Origin: an uncultured Gemmatimonadota bacterium
GTDB taxonomy: Bacteria; Latescibacterota; UBA2968; UBA8231
Length of the DNA: 46,063 nt
NCBI GenBank assembly: GCA_903893785.1
Contig: CAITNQ010000491.1
Location: 1-46,063, forward strand
Reading direction: 5' to 3'
This document shows, piece after piece, positions 1-8,383 of this stretch. A program made the translations under genes and the position numbers. Each line of letters begins with the position of its first letter. The first letter of the stretch is position 1. Under the pieces are notes generated by a model. That model had not been told where the DNA came from and searched no databases. It saw only the letters and a program-made list of their open reading frames with translations.

Positions 1-919
1 CGATCGAACGTGCCGCCCACAGGGCCATGCGCTGACGCGTGGCGCGGGTCTTGGAGCCGGCGTGGGGCATGGCCACTACCTGCGGCAGGCGTACCAGCTC
101 CAGTGACTGCCCGGTCGGTGGTTCGCTGGCCTGACAGTCCAGACCGGCGCTGGCCAGGTGGCCGCGGTTGAGGGCCTCAATCAGGGCCGCCTCGTCCACC
201 AGACCGCCCCGGGCCGTGTTCAGCAGCCGACTGCCGGGCTTCATCTGGACCAGGAAGTCGGCATTGACCAGCTGCCGGGTCTCGGGCGTCAGCGGCACGT
301 GCAGCGTGACGATGTCCGCTTGGGGGAGCAACTCGGCCAGCGACGCGGGTTGCGCTCCCAGGGCCTGCAGGCGCGCAGCCGGCACCCAGGGATCACAGCA
401 CAGCACGCGCATGCCGAAGGCCACCGCTCGCTGGATCACTTCGCTGCCAATGTGACCGCCGCCGATAACGCCCAGCACCAGGGTGCCCAGGTCGTCGCCA
501 TAGGGGACATCGTAACCGCCGGCCTTGACCGACTGGTTGCCCGTCACCAGGTGTCGGGTCAGCGCCAGCATGAGCGCCATCGTCTCTTCGGCCACTGCGT
601 CAGAGAGGGCTCCAGGCGTGTTGGTGACCACGATGCCGTGGGCAGTGCACCAGGGGACGTCCACGGTATCGAAGCCAACGCCGCTGCGGGCAATGACGCG
701 CAGCTCGCTGGCCGCCGCCAGGGTGGCGCCGTTGAGGTGTTCCATGCCGGCCAAGATGGCGGCCACGCCGACGTAGCGCGTGCGCACCTCCTCGGGCACC
801 TCGGGCCGTGGTCCGGCCAGTTCGATCAGTTCGTAACCTGCTTGGCACAGCAGGTCGCGCGCCGGCGCCCGCCCCCCCACCTCCAGTGGCACACTGGCGA
901 TAACCTTGGCTGCACCCAT
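1..919 (-). CDS. D-isomer-specific 2-hydroxyacid dehydrogenase, C-terminus cut by window edge
   Basis: Predicted cytoplasmic NAD-dependent dehydrogenase of the D-3-phosphoglycerate/D-2-hydroxyacid family, reducing a 2-keto acid to a D-2-hydroxy acid. I translated 306 codons leftward from the ATG at 919-917; the last residues lie outside the window. The Rossmann motif GGGHIG is at residues 153-158, and the three family catalytic residues are visible: Arg237 (in NTARGGLVDE), Glu266 (in ASEPP) and His286 (in MPHAGS). The family usually has 310-330 residues, so little is missing. It starts 14 bases after the stop of the upstream Ldh_2-type dehydrogenase and is probably co-transcribed with it, which suggests paired oxidation/reduction of a small hydroxy acid. 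The substrate cannot be told from sequence. SerA is possible, but no C-terminal ACT domain can be assessed. The fold call is firm and the substrate is not. Confidence 0.85.
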   Translation of the reverse strand, partial: MGAAKVIASVPLEVGGRAPARDLLCQAGYELIELAGPRPEVPEEVRTRYVGVAAILAGMEHLNGATLAAASELRVIARSGVGFDTVDVPWCTAHGIVVTNTPGALSDAVAEETMALMLALTRHLVTGNQSVKAGGYDVPYGDDLGTLVLGVIGGGHIGSEVIQRAVAFGMRVLCCDPWVPAARLQALGAQPASLAELLPQADIVTLHVPLTPETRQLVNADFLVQMKPGSRLLNTARGGLVDEAALIEALNRGHLASAGLDCQASEPPTGQSLELVRLPQVVAMPHAGSKTRATRQRMALWAARSI

Positions 920-933
920 GGGACCCCCGTGTC

Positions 934-1935
934 TCAGGCGGTGAAGCGGGTGTGTTCGCAGGCCGCAAAGGGAGTGTTCAGGCCCAGTTCATCGGCCATT
1001 TCCTGCAGGACCTGCTGGTGCCCAGGGCTGATCGGGATGCCTTGACGGGCATAGTCCTGCTGGCGCTGCCACTCAGGGCCACCCGGGAGTTCGGCCTGCG
1101 CAAAACCCGGGAAGGGCCGCATGGCCCGGGCGTCAGCGACAAAACGGTCCATCTGGGCCTTGGCTTCCTCCAAGGGCATGAAGCAGGCCAGATCGTACAC
1201 CGCGATGAACGAGCCCTGGTTCGATTCCCAAGGCGACTGGGGCGCCTCGAATGCCGGCTGGTAGATGCCGGCGATGACGCCCCCCAAGGCGCGATTGACG
1301 GCCGCGATCCCGAGTTCCTTGAAATAGGAGAACGGGCTTCGCTGGAACAACTCGGCATCCCATGGCAGCAGCCCGGCTCCCATGTCCAGGACCAAAGGCG
1401 GCTGGCGACCCGCCGGGATGGCGATGCTGATAGGCGAGGCGCCGTTAACCCGGCCGATGGGGGAGTCCGGATTCAGCGGGTACCGGTGCGACGAGATGGC
1501 AATGCCAATGCAGTCGTGCTCCAGGGCCAGCAGGGTATACTGGCTGGCTGCACCGAAGTGGAAGTGGTTGCGCGTCGTCACCGCCGCAGTCCCGTAGCGT
1601 TTGGCGGTCTCGACGGCCCACCGCGTCCCGTCATGGCACGGCAGGTGGCCCATGCCGCCGTCGCCGTCGATGACCCGAGTGGTCGGGGTCTCGTGGGTGA
1701 CGCGCAGATGGGGCCGCGGGTTGACTCTGCCCTGACGCATCAGACTTGTGTAGCCCGGCGTCTGCTGTGTGCCATGGCTGTGGACGCCCCGCAGGTCCAT
1801 CTGCACCAGCAGGCGCGCCATCAGGGCCGCGTCGTCGGCCGAGGCGCCGGACGCGGTGAAACTCGCCTGAACCAGGTGCCGCAGGTCGTCGGCCGGAACC
1901 AGGATGCCGCTCTCGGGCGGCGTGTTCGCCCCCAC
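934..1935 (-). CDS. Malate/L-lactate dehydrogenase family (Ldh_2) oxidoreductase
   Basis: A 333-residue protein of the Ldh_2 family, which includes MDH2, YiaK and the AllD ureidoglycolate dehydrogenase. These are NAD(P)-dependent enzymes with a fold unrelated to classical lactate dehydrogenase. Visible family signatures are the RGVHSHGTQ segment near residue 50, carrying the conserved SHG histidine, and the HFHFGAASQY segment in the middle, matching the usual NHFGAAG stretch. Length is normal (about 330-350). The start is GTG at 1935, preceded by a strong AGGAGG about 8 bases upstream. It is the first gene of a minus-strand pair with the 2-hydroxyacid dehydrogenase, and it diverges from the DAHP synthase gene across a 405-base gap. 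Co-occurrence of an L-type and a D-type hydroxyacid dehydrogenase suggests use or stereo-inversion of a hydroxy acid, but that is inference and the substrate is unknown. Confidence 0.85.
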   Translation of the reverse strand: MGANTPPESGILVPADDLRHLVQASFTASGASADDAALMARLLVQMDLRGVHSHGTQQTPGYTSLMRQGRVNPRPHLRVTHETPTTRVIDGDGGMGHLPCHDGTRWAVETAKRYGTAAVTTRNHFHFGAASQYTLLALEHDCIGIAISSHRYPLNPDSPIGRVNGASPISIAIPAGRQPPLVLDMGAGLLPWDAELFQRSPFSYFKELGIAAVNRALGGVIAGIYQPAFEAPQSPWESNQGSFIAVYDLACFMPLEEAKAQMDRFVADARAMRPFPGFAQAELPGGPEWQRQQDYARQGIPISPGHQQVLQEMADELGLNTPFAACEHTRFTA

Positions 1936-2340
1936 TGTGCTCCCTCCTGACTGAGGTACGGGGCGCAGAAGATAGGCGGGGCACCATGACTGTCAAGAAA
2001 CCGCCTCTGGCGCCCGTTGCGGGGCCCGCAGCGCGCCTGCCACCAGGGGAGGTTGCCGGGGTCAGTCGCCCTGCCGTGGCCTGCCATCGGGTGCGGTTCC
2101 TCCTCGGCTGCGCGCGGCCCGCGTCCGGGCCGTGCGGGTCCGGGCGTGTCGCCGCCTCGCTCGATGCGCGATATTAGCGTGGCGTCCTCGGTCCGGGCCC
2201 TCGCCGAGAGCGCCCCGAACCCGGGTGACAGATGCCTGCGGGGCGGCCCCCGACCCACCGGCCCCGGGGGCCCGGGCCGCACTCGGCGACCTGCTTGCCT
2301 TGGTTTGCCGGCGGCGGGGGCCGCCGTACGAAAGGATCCA
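1936..2340. other. Divergent intergenic region with GC hairpins ahead of DAHP synthase
   Basis: This 405-base gap between divergent genes holds no convincing gene. The reading frame of the DAHP synthase stays open upstream to about 2017, but the translated extension is Pro/Arg/Gly-rich and has no family similarity, so I treat it as non-coding. Two inverted repeats are visible near the plus-strand gene. One is a 6-bp stem at 2259-2264/2274-2279. The other is a perfect 7-bp stem with a 4-base loop at 2309-2315/2320-2326, ending five bases before the AAAGGA ribosome binding site. I see no T-tract and no leader peptide rich in aromatic residues here, unlike the trp operon leader. The promoters of the two divergent genes must lie here, but I cannot pick them with confidence. 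Confidence 0.4.
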
Positions 2341-3417
2341 GTGGTGTTCCAGTCGACCGACGATCTCCGCATTGCCGCCCTGCGGCCGCTGTTGCCGCCG
2401 GCCATCCTGATGGAGGAGTTGCCGCTCAGCGAACGGGCCTCGGTCACGGTCGCCCGGGCTCGCGATGAAGTGGGTGCTTGCCTGCACGGTCAGGACGACC
2501 GCTTGGTGGTCGTCGTCGGGCCCTGTTCCATCCACGACCCGGAGGCGGCCCTTGAGTACGGTCGCCGCCTCAGGGAGACCGCGGACCGGCTGCGCGCCGA
2601 TCTTTGTCTGGTGATGCGGGTCTATTTCGAGAAACCGCGTACCACTGTGGGATGGAAGGGCCTGATCAACGACCCGGACCTGGACAACAGCTTCGCCATC
2701 AACAAGGGTCTGCGGCTGGGCCGGGGGCTGCTGCTAACCCTGGCCGACGAGGGTATACCAGCGGGTTCCGAATTCCTCGACACGATCACGCCGCAGTTCC
2801 TGGCCGACGCCATCGCCTGGGGAAGCGTCGGCGCGCGCACCACCGAGAGCCAGGTCCACCGCGAGTTGGCCTCTGGCCTATCCATGCCCGTCGGCTTCAA
2901 GAACGGGACCGACGGCAACGTCCAGATCGCCCTGGACGCGATCCGTGCGGCGCACCATCCGCACCACTTCCTGTCGGTTACCAAGCAGGGGATCTCGGCG
3001 ATCGTCGCCACGCGCGGCAATGACAGCTGCCACCTGATCCTGCGCGGCGGCACCCGCGGCCCCAACTACGACGCCACCAGCGTGCAGGCGGCCTCGGAGC
3101 AACTGCTCGAGGCGGCGCTGCCGCACCGCGTGTTGATCGACTGCAGCCACGGGAACAGCGCCAAAGACTACACGCGCCAGCCCCAGGTGGCCCGCGAGGT
3201 GGCGGCGCAGGTAGCCGCTGGAACCGATCGCATCTTCGGCCTGATGCTGGAGAGCTATCTGGTCGAGGGCAGTCAGAAACTGGCCGCGCGCCGTTCGCTG
3301 AACTACGGCCAAAGCATCACCGACGCCTGCATTTCGTGGGCCGTGACCGCCCAGTTGCTGGAGGACCTATCGGTGGCCGTCCGGCAGCGACGGCGGGTGC
3401 GTGGCGGCCTTGCCTGA
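2341..3417 (+). CDS. aroG: Class I 3-deoxy-7-phosphoheptulonate (DAHP) synthase
   Basis: Catalyses the first step of the shikimate pathway, condensing phosphoenolpyruvate and erythrose 4-phosphate. The 358 residues match the AroF/AroG/AroH class in length (about 350) and motifs: GPCSIHD at 60-66, EKPRTTVGWKGL, the NDPDLDNSF and INKGLRLGR region, TTESQVHRE, GFKNGTDGN, ILRGGTRGPNY and DCSHGNS. I chose GTG at 2341 because the homologous region begins there and AAAGGA lies just upstream; GTG at 2344 is an alternative. The frame is open further upstream, but that stretch looks non-coding. Class I enzymes are feedback-controlled by one aromatic amino acid, and the isozyme type cannot be assigned here. 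It lies about 35 kb from the trp/tyr operon in this window and logically supplies it. The symbol denotes the class only. Confidence 0.92.
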   Translation: MVFQSTDDLRIAALRPLLPPAILMEELPLSERASVTVARARDEVGACLHGQDDRLVVVVGPCSIHDPEAALEYGRRLRETADRLRADLCLVMRVYFEKPRTTVGWKGLINDPDLDNSFAINKGLRLGRGLLLTLADEGIPAGSEFLDTITPQFLADAIAWGSVGARTTESQVHRELASGLSMPVGFKNGTDGNVQIALDAIRAAHHPHHFLSVTKQGISAIVATRGNDSCHLILRGGTRGPNYDATSVQAASEQLLEAALPHRVLIDCSHGNSAKDYTRQPQVAREVAAQVAAGTDRIFGLMLESYLVEGSQKLAARRSLNYGQSITDACISWAVTAQLLEDLSVAVRQRRRVRGGLA

Positions 3418-3472
3418 ACCCGGCGTTCCCGCGCCCCCGGCCGTGATGTCGGCGGCCACTGGAGGATGCGTC

Positions 3473-4432
3473 ATGGGCCAACCCATCCGTGGCACCTGGT
3501 TTGAGTTCCAGCATCACAGCCGGGCGGAAGGCGTGCACTGGAACCCGGCCTGCGCGGCTTTTGCGGCCGACGACTGGGACGCCAAAGTGGCCGAGATGGC
3601 TGCCGCAGGCATGGAATACCTGGTCCTGATGGCGGTGGCGCTGGATTACCGCGCCTTCTACCCGACCCGTCTGCTGCCGCCATGGGAGCTTCCCTGCGCC
3701 GACCCGCTGGCGGCGCTGCTGGCTGCCGCTGACCGGCACCAGGTGCGCGTCTTCGTTGGCAGCGGCTTCTGGGGGCAGTGGGACAGCCCGACCATCCTGG
3801 CCGATCCGGAAGCCCGGCGGCGTCGCCTGGCCGCCGTGGAGGAACTGGCCACCCGGTACGGCCACCATCCCAGCTTCCACGGCTGGTACTGGCCCAACGA
3901 GGCAGAGATCCGCGGGCACTACCGGCCCGAATTCATTACCTACGTCAGCGAGGGGGCGCGCCTGGCGCGCCAGTTGATGCCCAGCGCGCTGCACCTGATC
4001 GCGCCCTACGGAACCAACATGGTCCAGGCCGACGACGACTACGTGCGCCAACTGGACCTGCTGGACGTCGATATCGTCGCGTACCAGGACGAGGTGGGAG
4101 TGCGCAAGTCGGCGCCCGAACAGACCGGTGCTTACTACGAAGCTCTGCGGCGGGTCCATGACCGCGCCGAGCGCGCCGCCCTGTGGGCCGACGTGGAGAT
4201 CTTCGAGTTCGCCGGCGAGACCTACCGAAGCGCCCTGCTGCCCGCCAACTTTGCCCGCGTGGAACGCCAGCTCGAGGCCGTGTCGCCCTATGTGGACGTG
4301 GTCCTGGTCTACCAGTACCAGGGCATGATGAACCGTCCGGGCAGCCAAGTCTTTGCCGGGCACCCTGACTCAACCCGGCTCTACAGCGACTACCAGACCT
4401 GGCGTGCAGCCCAGTCACCGCGCCTGCGGTAG
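3473..4432 (+). CDS. DUF4434-type TIM-barrel protein
   Basis: A 319-residue protein resembling DUF4434 proteins, a glycoside-hydrolase-like TIM barrel of unknown activity. What I see: an opening strand GTWFEFQHH, a strand ending MEYLVLMAVA, a VFVGSGFWGQW strand, a conserved HGWYWPNE segment near residue 140 and a final VLVYQYQGMMNRPG strand. Such strands with Trp, Asn and Glu at their ends are typical of barrel glycosidases. There is no signal peptide, so it should be cytoplasmic. The ATG at 3473 has GGAGG at 3461-3465. It begins 55 bases after the DAHP synthase stop and may be read from the same promoter, but no functional link with aromatic synthesis is obvious. Family membership is moderately certain; no reaction is assigned. 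Confidence 0.65.
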   Translation: MGQPIRGTWFEFQHHSRAEGVHWNPACAAFAADDWDAKVAEMAAAGMEYLVLMAVALDYRAFYPTRLLPPWELPCADPLAALLAAADRHQVRVFVGSGFWGQWDSPTILADPEARRRRLAAVEELATRYGHHPSFHGWYWPNEAEIRGHYRPEFITYVSEGARLARQLMPSALHLIAPYGTNMVQADDDYVRQLDLLDVDIVAYQDEVGVRKSAPEQTGAYYEALRRVHDRAERAALWADVEIFEFAGETYRSALLPANFARVERQLEAVSPYVDVVLVYQYQGMMNRPGSQVFAGHPDSTRLYSDYQTWRAAQSPRLR

Positions 4433-4450
4433 ACAGCGGCCGGCTGGCCC

Positions 4451-6886
4451 TCAGTTGGCAATGAAATCGCTCTCGGGTCCCATGGTGTCCCACTGCCAGT
4501 CGCTGTCCAGCGGTTCGTAGCGCACGTCGCGGCCGCCCTCCCAGAAAGCAGTCAGCGAGCGAGCCAGCGCGTCGCCGCCCAGGCCGCACGTGCGGGGCGT
4601 CCACCACGCCGGCATCAGCTCGCGGTAACGGCTCTCGGCGAAGCGTTCGTCGATCAGCAGCACGATACCTTGGTCGGTGTCGGTTCGGATGACGCGGCCG
4701 GCGGCCTGCAGCACGCGGTTCATGCCCGGATAGGTGTACGCGTATTCGTAGCCAGGCAGGCCAAGGGCGTCGAAGTGCGCCCGGATGAGTTCGCGTTCCA
4801 GGTCGAACTGCGGCAGGCCGACGCCGACCACGACAACGCCGATGAGGCGTTCGCCCAACAGGTCGATACCCTCACCAAAGACGCCGCCCATCAGGGCAAA
4901 GCCCAGCAAGGGTTGGCCGTCCGTGGCGGCAAAGGCGGCGAGGAAGGCGTCTCGCTGGCCCTCCGACATCCCCGGTGTCTGCACCAGCGTCCGGATCCCC
5001 GGTAGGTCGGCGCGCACGCGGGCCAGCACGGCGTTCAGGTACCGGTACGAGGGGAAGTAGGCCAGGTAATTGCCCGGCCGCTGTCTGGCGGCGTTGACGA
5101 TGGCCTGACTAACCGCGGCGCACGTCTGTGCGCGTCTACGGAAGGTGGTGGCGATGCGGTCGGCGACCAGCACGTGCAAATTCTCGCGCGGGAACGGCGA
5201 GGGCAGCCGCAGCAGTGGGTCGTCGGCGGTGCCGCCCAGAATGCGTTGGAAGAACTCCAGTGGCGTCAAGGTGGCCGAGAAGAACACCGCCGCCATGCCG
5301 CGCTGCAGAGCGTGGGCCAGGGACGCAGAAGGGTCCAGGCACAAGAGGCGCAGACGCGTTCGGCGCGGCGTGCCCTCGGCATAGGCGACATAGTGGCGGT
5401 CGAACGCCGCGGCCACCCGGCCGAAGCTGTGGGCGGCAAAGAACAGCTCGGTCAGGGGCTCCTGGGCACTGGGAGGCAGCGGCAGGGCCAGCAACCGGCG
5501 GGCCCGGTCCAGGAACTCCTCGACCGTCAGCAGGATCTGGGCCGGCAATTCGGCGCTGACCCACGGCAGGCCGGCCTCAGCCGGGTCCGGCGCTGTCCGC
5601 AGGGCGTGCAGCTGGTCCGTCAGTTCCTGCAGCTGCGCCGTCAGCGCCGGGTGCGTGGCGCCCAGTGCGCGGCGCGCCGCCTGCACGGCTCGCGTGTCCA
5701 GCGTGGCCGAGAACATCTCGCGGGCCCGGTCGACCAGGTTGTGGGCCTCGTCGATCAGCAGGACATAGCGGCCAGGATGCTCCTGGAAAAACCGCCGCAG
5801 GTACACGCGCGGATCGAAGACATAGTTGTAGTCGCAGATGATCACGTCGGCCCACAGCGACAGGTCGAGAGCCAGCTCGAAGGGGCAGACCTCGAACCGT
5901 CGGGCCGTGGCCTCCACCGCCGCCCGGTCGAACACATCGTGCTCGAACAGCGTCGCCAGGGCGTCGTTGACGCGGTCGAAGTAGCCGCGCGCGAAAGGGC
6001 AGGTTTCGGGGGCACACGCTTTGGGGCCATCGGCGTGGAAGCAGATCCGCTCGCGCGCTGTCAGGGTCAGGCTCTTGGCGCGCAGCCCGGCGCGGCGCAT
6101 GTCCGCCAACGCCTTCTCGGCCACCGTGCGGCCCACCGTGCGGGCGGTCAGGTAGAATACCTTGTCCACCTGCCCGGTCGCCAGGGCCGCAATGGCGGGA
6201 AAAAGGGTTGACACTGTCTTGCCGATACCGGTGGGTGCCTCGACGAACAGATGGTGTTCCGACGACAGGGCGCTGGCCACCGCATCGATCAGCTCCTGCT
6301 GGCCCGGGCGGGGCTGCGGGAACGGGAAGGGGAGGCCGGCGATGGACTGATCGCGCTGCTCGCACCAGGCGCAATAGGCCCGCGTCCAGGCCAAATACTG
6401 CGCCGTCAGATCGGCGAAGAAGCGCGCCAGTTCGACGCTTTCGTACCAGCGACGGGTTTCGTGTACCGCCCACGGCTCCAGCTGCACATAGGTCAGTTGA
6501 ACGCCAATGCGCGGCAGCCCCAGGCGGGCTGCCACCATGTGCCCGTACACCAGGACCTGGGCCCAGTGGATCGGCTCATCGCTGGCCGCCTCGGCCGGGC
6601 GAGCGTCCACCGACTTGATCTCTTCGACGATGTAGCCGTCGTCTTCGGTCAGCACGCCGTCGACGCGGCCGCTGACCTCCAGCGCCACGGGCGTGGACTC
6701 GACGCGACAGGACACCGGGACTTCGGCGCGGTACGAAGGCGGGCGCCGACGCTGCAGTTGCTGATGGGCCCGCACTCCCTCGTGCAGCCGGTGCAGGTTG
6801 GCGAATCCAGCGGGTGCCAGATCGCCTGAGCGCAGGACGAAGCCGATGAGCTCGCGGACCGCTATCCTAACGAGCCGCAGCGCCAT
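4451..6886 (-). CDS. XPD/DinG-type superfamily 2 helicase with N-terminal PD-(D/E)XK nuclease-like domain
   Basis: An 811-residue ATP-dependent DNA helicase likely acting in repair. The N-terminal ~120 residues resemble a RecB/Cas4-like nuclease: Asp76 in GRVDGV and Glu89-Ile-Lys91 in EEIKS fit the D...ExK core. The helicase core has Walker A APTGIGKT at 217-224 and DEAH at 379-382. Between them are cysteines spaced like the XPD iron-sulfur cluster (ICFHADGPKAC, ETCPF, then EVCPF). Motif VI is seen as QAAGRVIRTDTD near the C-terminus. I chose the ATG at 6886, overlapping the rhodanese gene by 20 bases. An upstream extension in the same frame lies wholly inside that gene and is implausible. 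No strong ribosome binding site precedes this start, so translational coupling is likely. Confidence 0.85.
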   Translation of the reverse strand: MALRLVRIAVRELIGFVLRSGDLAPAGFANLHRLHEGVRAHQQLQRRRPPSYRAEVPVSCRVESTPVALEVSGRVDGVLTEDDGYIVEEIKSVDARPAEAASDEPIHWAQVLVYGHMVAARLGLPRIGVQLTYVQLEPWAVHETRRWYESVELARFFADLTAQYLAWTRAYCAWCEQRDQSIAGLPFPFPQPRPGQQELIDAVASALSSEHHLFVEAPTGIGKTVSTLFPAIAALATGQVDKVFYLTARTVGRTVAEKALADMRRAGLRAKSLTLTARERICFHADGPKACAPETCPFARGYFDRVNDALATLFEHDVFDRAAVEATARRFEVCPFELALDLSLWADVIICDYNYVFDPRVYLRRFFQEHPGRYVLLIDEAHNLVDRAREMFSATLDTRAVQAARRALGATHPALTAQLQELTDQLHALRTAPDPAEAGLPWVSAELPAQILLTVEEFLDRARRLLALPLPPSAQEPLTELFFAAHSFGRVAAAFDRHYVAYAEGTPRRTRLRLLCLDPSASLAHALQRGMAAVFFSATLTPLEFFQRILGGTADDPLLRLPSPFPRENLHVLVADRIATTFRRRAQTCAAVSQAIVNAARQRPGNYLAYFPSYRYLNAVLARVRADLPGIRTLVQTPGMSEGQRDAFLAAFAATDGQPLLGFALMGGVFGEGIDLLGERLIGVVVVGVGLPQFDLERELIRAHFDALGLPGYEYAYTYPGMNRVLQAAGRVIRTDTDQGIVLLIDERFAESRYRELMPAWWTPRTCGLGGDALARSLTAFWEGGRDVRYEPLDSDWQWDTMGPESDFIAN

Positions 6887-7211
6887 CGCTGGCAGCAGCG
6901 CAGGCTCCCGGGTGGACGGCGTGCCACTGGTCGAAACCGCCCTCGAGGCTGTACACCTCCACGAACCCCTGTTCGCACAGGAAACGGGCGGCATCGCGAC
7001 TGCTGTGCCCACGGTAGCAGCACACGATCACCGGCCGCTGGCGATCATTGGCGGCCAGGAAGGAGTTGAGGCTGTCCTGGCTCAGATGGCAGGCCGAGGG
7101 GATGTGGCTGGCGGCAAAGGACTCGGCGTCGCGGATGTCAACGACGGTGACCTCGCCCGCGTCGACACGGGCTTTGGCATCGGCGGCCGAGATCACCTTG
7201 AACCGGGGCAT
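6867..7211 (-). CDS. Single-domain rhodanese-like sulfurtransferase (GlpE type)
   Basis: A 114-residue single rhodanese domain, close to GlpE in length (108 residues in E. coli). The active-site loop is CYRGHSS with the persulfide cysteine at Cys65, matching the CxxGxSS pattern. The opening strand TVVDIRD at 21-28 and the HIPSACHLS motif are typical. It would transfer sulfur from thiosulfate or a persulfide to a thiol or cyanide acceptor in the cytoplasm; the physiological acceptor is unknown. A second cysteine, Cys64, sits next to the catalytic one. The last ~15 residues are Ala-rich and overlap the start of the helicase gene, so the two form an operon, though no functional link is evident. 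It diverges from the MTA phosphorylase gene across about 236 bases. Confidence 0.88.
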   Translation of the reverse strand: MPRFKVISAADAKARVDAGEVTVVDIRDAESFAASHIPSACHLSQDSLNSFLAANDRQRPVIVCCYRGHSSRDAARFLCEQGFVEVYSLEGGFDQWHAVHPGACAAASDGAAAR

Positions 7212-7447
7212 AGGGCGGCTCCTCGAGAGGGCGGATGGGGCTGTCCGCGGCGGGCCACTGCCGGCGTGGCGGTGGCGGTGCGGCCGTAGCTTGCCCCAAA
7301 GATATGGGCTATCTTACGCCACGCTATGGCGGCCTGTACGGCCCTTGGCGACGGCTCACGCGGCGCCGGAGCGGCGTTGCGCGGCCGGCCTCGGGCGAGC
7401 CGGGTGGCCGCCGACTGGTGTTGGACTACCGCGATGGGAGGGCGTCA

Positions 7448-8335
7448 ATGGGGGGCGAGACAGGTGTGGCCGTGCGGCTGGGGGTCATCGGGGGATCGGG
7501 CGTGTACCAGATGGAGGGCATCGAGGTCCGGGCCGAGCACGCGCTGCATACGCCCTATGGGGCGCCGTCAGATCGGGTGGTCGAGACCTGCTTGGGCGGA
7601 CGCACCGTGTTCTTCCTGCCCCGGCACGGCCGTGGACACCGGTTGCTGCCGTCGGAGGTCAATGCGCGGGCCAATATCCATGCCCTGAAGCAGTTAGGCG
7701 TCACTCACGTGCTCGCGGTCAGCGCCGTCGGCATCATGCAGGAGCATATCCGGCCCGGCGACATGGTGATCCCGGACCAGATCTTTGATCGCACGCGCGG
7801 CCTGCGGCCGTCGACCTTCTTCGGCGACGGGGTGGCTGGCCACGTGGCTTTCGCCGATCCCTTCTGTGCCGAACTGAGCGCCGTGGTCGCCAACGCCGCC
7901 CGCAGTGCCGGCGCCACGGTGCACGCGGGCGGCACCTATGTCTGCATGGAAGGCCCGCAGTTCTCGACCCGGGCTGAGTCTCGGTTCTACCGGACCGCCG
8001 TCGATGCGGCCGTCATCGGCATGACGGCGCTGCCCGAGGCCAAGCTGGCTCGTGAAGCCGAGTTGGCTTACGCCATGCTGGCCATGGGGACGGACTATGA
8101 CTGCTGGCACGAGACCGAGGAGGACGTGTCGATCGATGCCGTCCTGCGCGTGATGCGCCAGAATGCCGACCGGGCTCACGCCATTGTTCGCGGCGTTGCA
8201 GCGGCCCTGCCGGCCCGCAGCGACTGCAGCTGCCTCCACGCGGCCCGTTACGCCATGGTCACGGCGCGCGAGGCCATCTCCGACGCGGCGCGGGCCCGCC
8301 TGCGCGTGCTGTGGGGGCAGTACCTCGAGCCCTGA
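7448..8335 (+). CDS. mtnP: S-methyl-5'-thioadenosine phosphorylase
   Basis: Cleaves methylthioadenosine, the by-product of polyamine synthesis, with phosphate to adenine and methylthioribose 1-phosphate, starting methionine salvage. The 295 residues show the family II purine nucleoside phosphorylase motifs: VIGGSGVY at 13-20, PRHGRGHR at 58-65, NARANI, MEGPQFSTRAES and GMTALPEAKLARE. The TDYDCWHE segment near residue 218 carries the Asp pattern typical of MTA phosphorylase rather than guanosine-specific enzymes, which supports the mtnP assignment. The ATG at 7448 follows a GGGAGG just upstream. The frame is open further upstream but without family similarity, and GTG at 7466 is another possible start. 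Downstream come two genes of unknown role with 48- and 10-base gaps, likely the same operon. No other methionine-salvage gene is visible. Confidence 0.9.
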   Translation: MGGETGVAVRLGVIGGSGVYQMEGIEVRAEHALHTPYGAPSDRVVETCLGGRTVFFLPRHGRGHRLLPSEVNARANIHALKQLGVTHVLAVSAVGIMQEHIRPGDMVIPDQIFDRTRGLRPSTFFGDGVAGHVAFADPFCAELSAVVANAARSAGATVHAGGTYVCMEGPQFSTRAESRFYRTAVDAAVIGMTALPEAKLAREAELAYAMLAMGTDYDCWHETEEDVSIDAVLRVMRQNADRAHAIVRGVAAALPARSDCSCLHAARYAMVTAREAISDAARARLRVLWGQYLEP

Positions 8336-8383
8336 GCCGCGAGGCCATTGACCCGGCGCCGGCGCGCCAGAGGAGGGAGTCCC

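Noticed and set aside
1218..1236. GGTTCGATTCCC resembling a tRNA T-loop
   Set aside because: It lies inside the well-supported Ldh_2 coding sequence. I find no acceptor, D or anticodon stems at tRNA spacing around it.
2017..2340. N-terminal extension of DAHP synthase by about 108 residues
   Set aside because: The extension is Arg/Pro/Gly-rich and has no similarity to the family, and a ribosome site with GTG lies exactly at the expected N-terminus (2341).
1936..2340. A trp-like attenuator ahead of DAHP synthase
   Set aside because: I looked for a leader ORF with aromatic codons and for a T-tract terminator and found neither, only GC hairpins.
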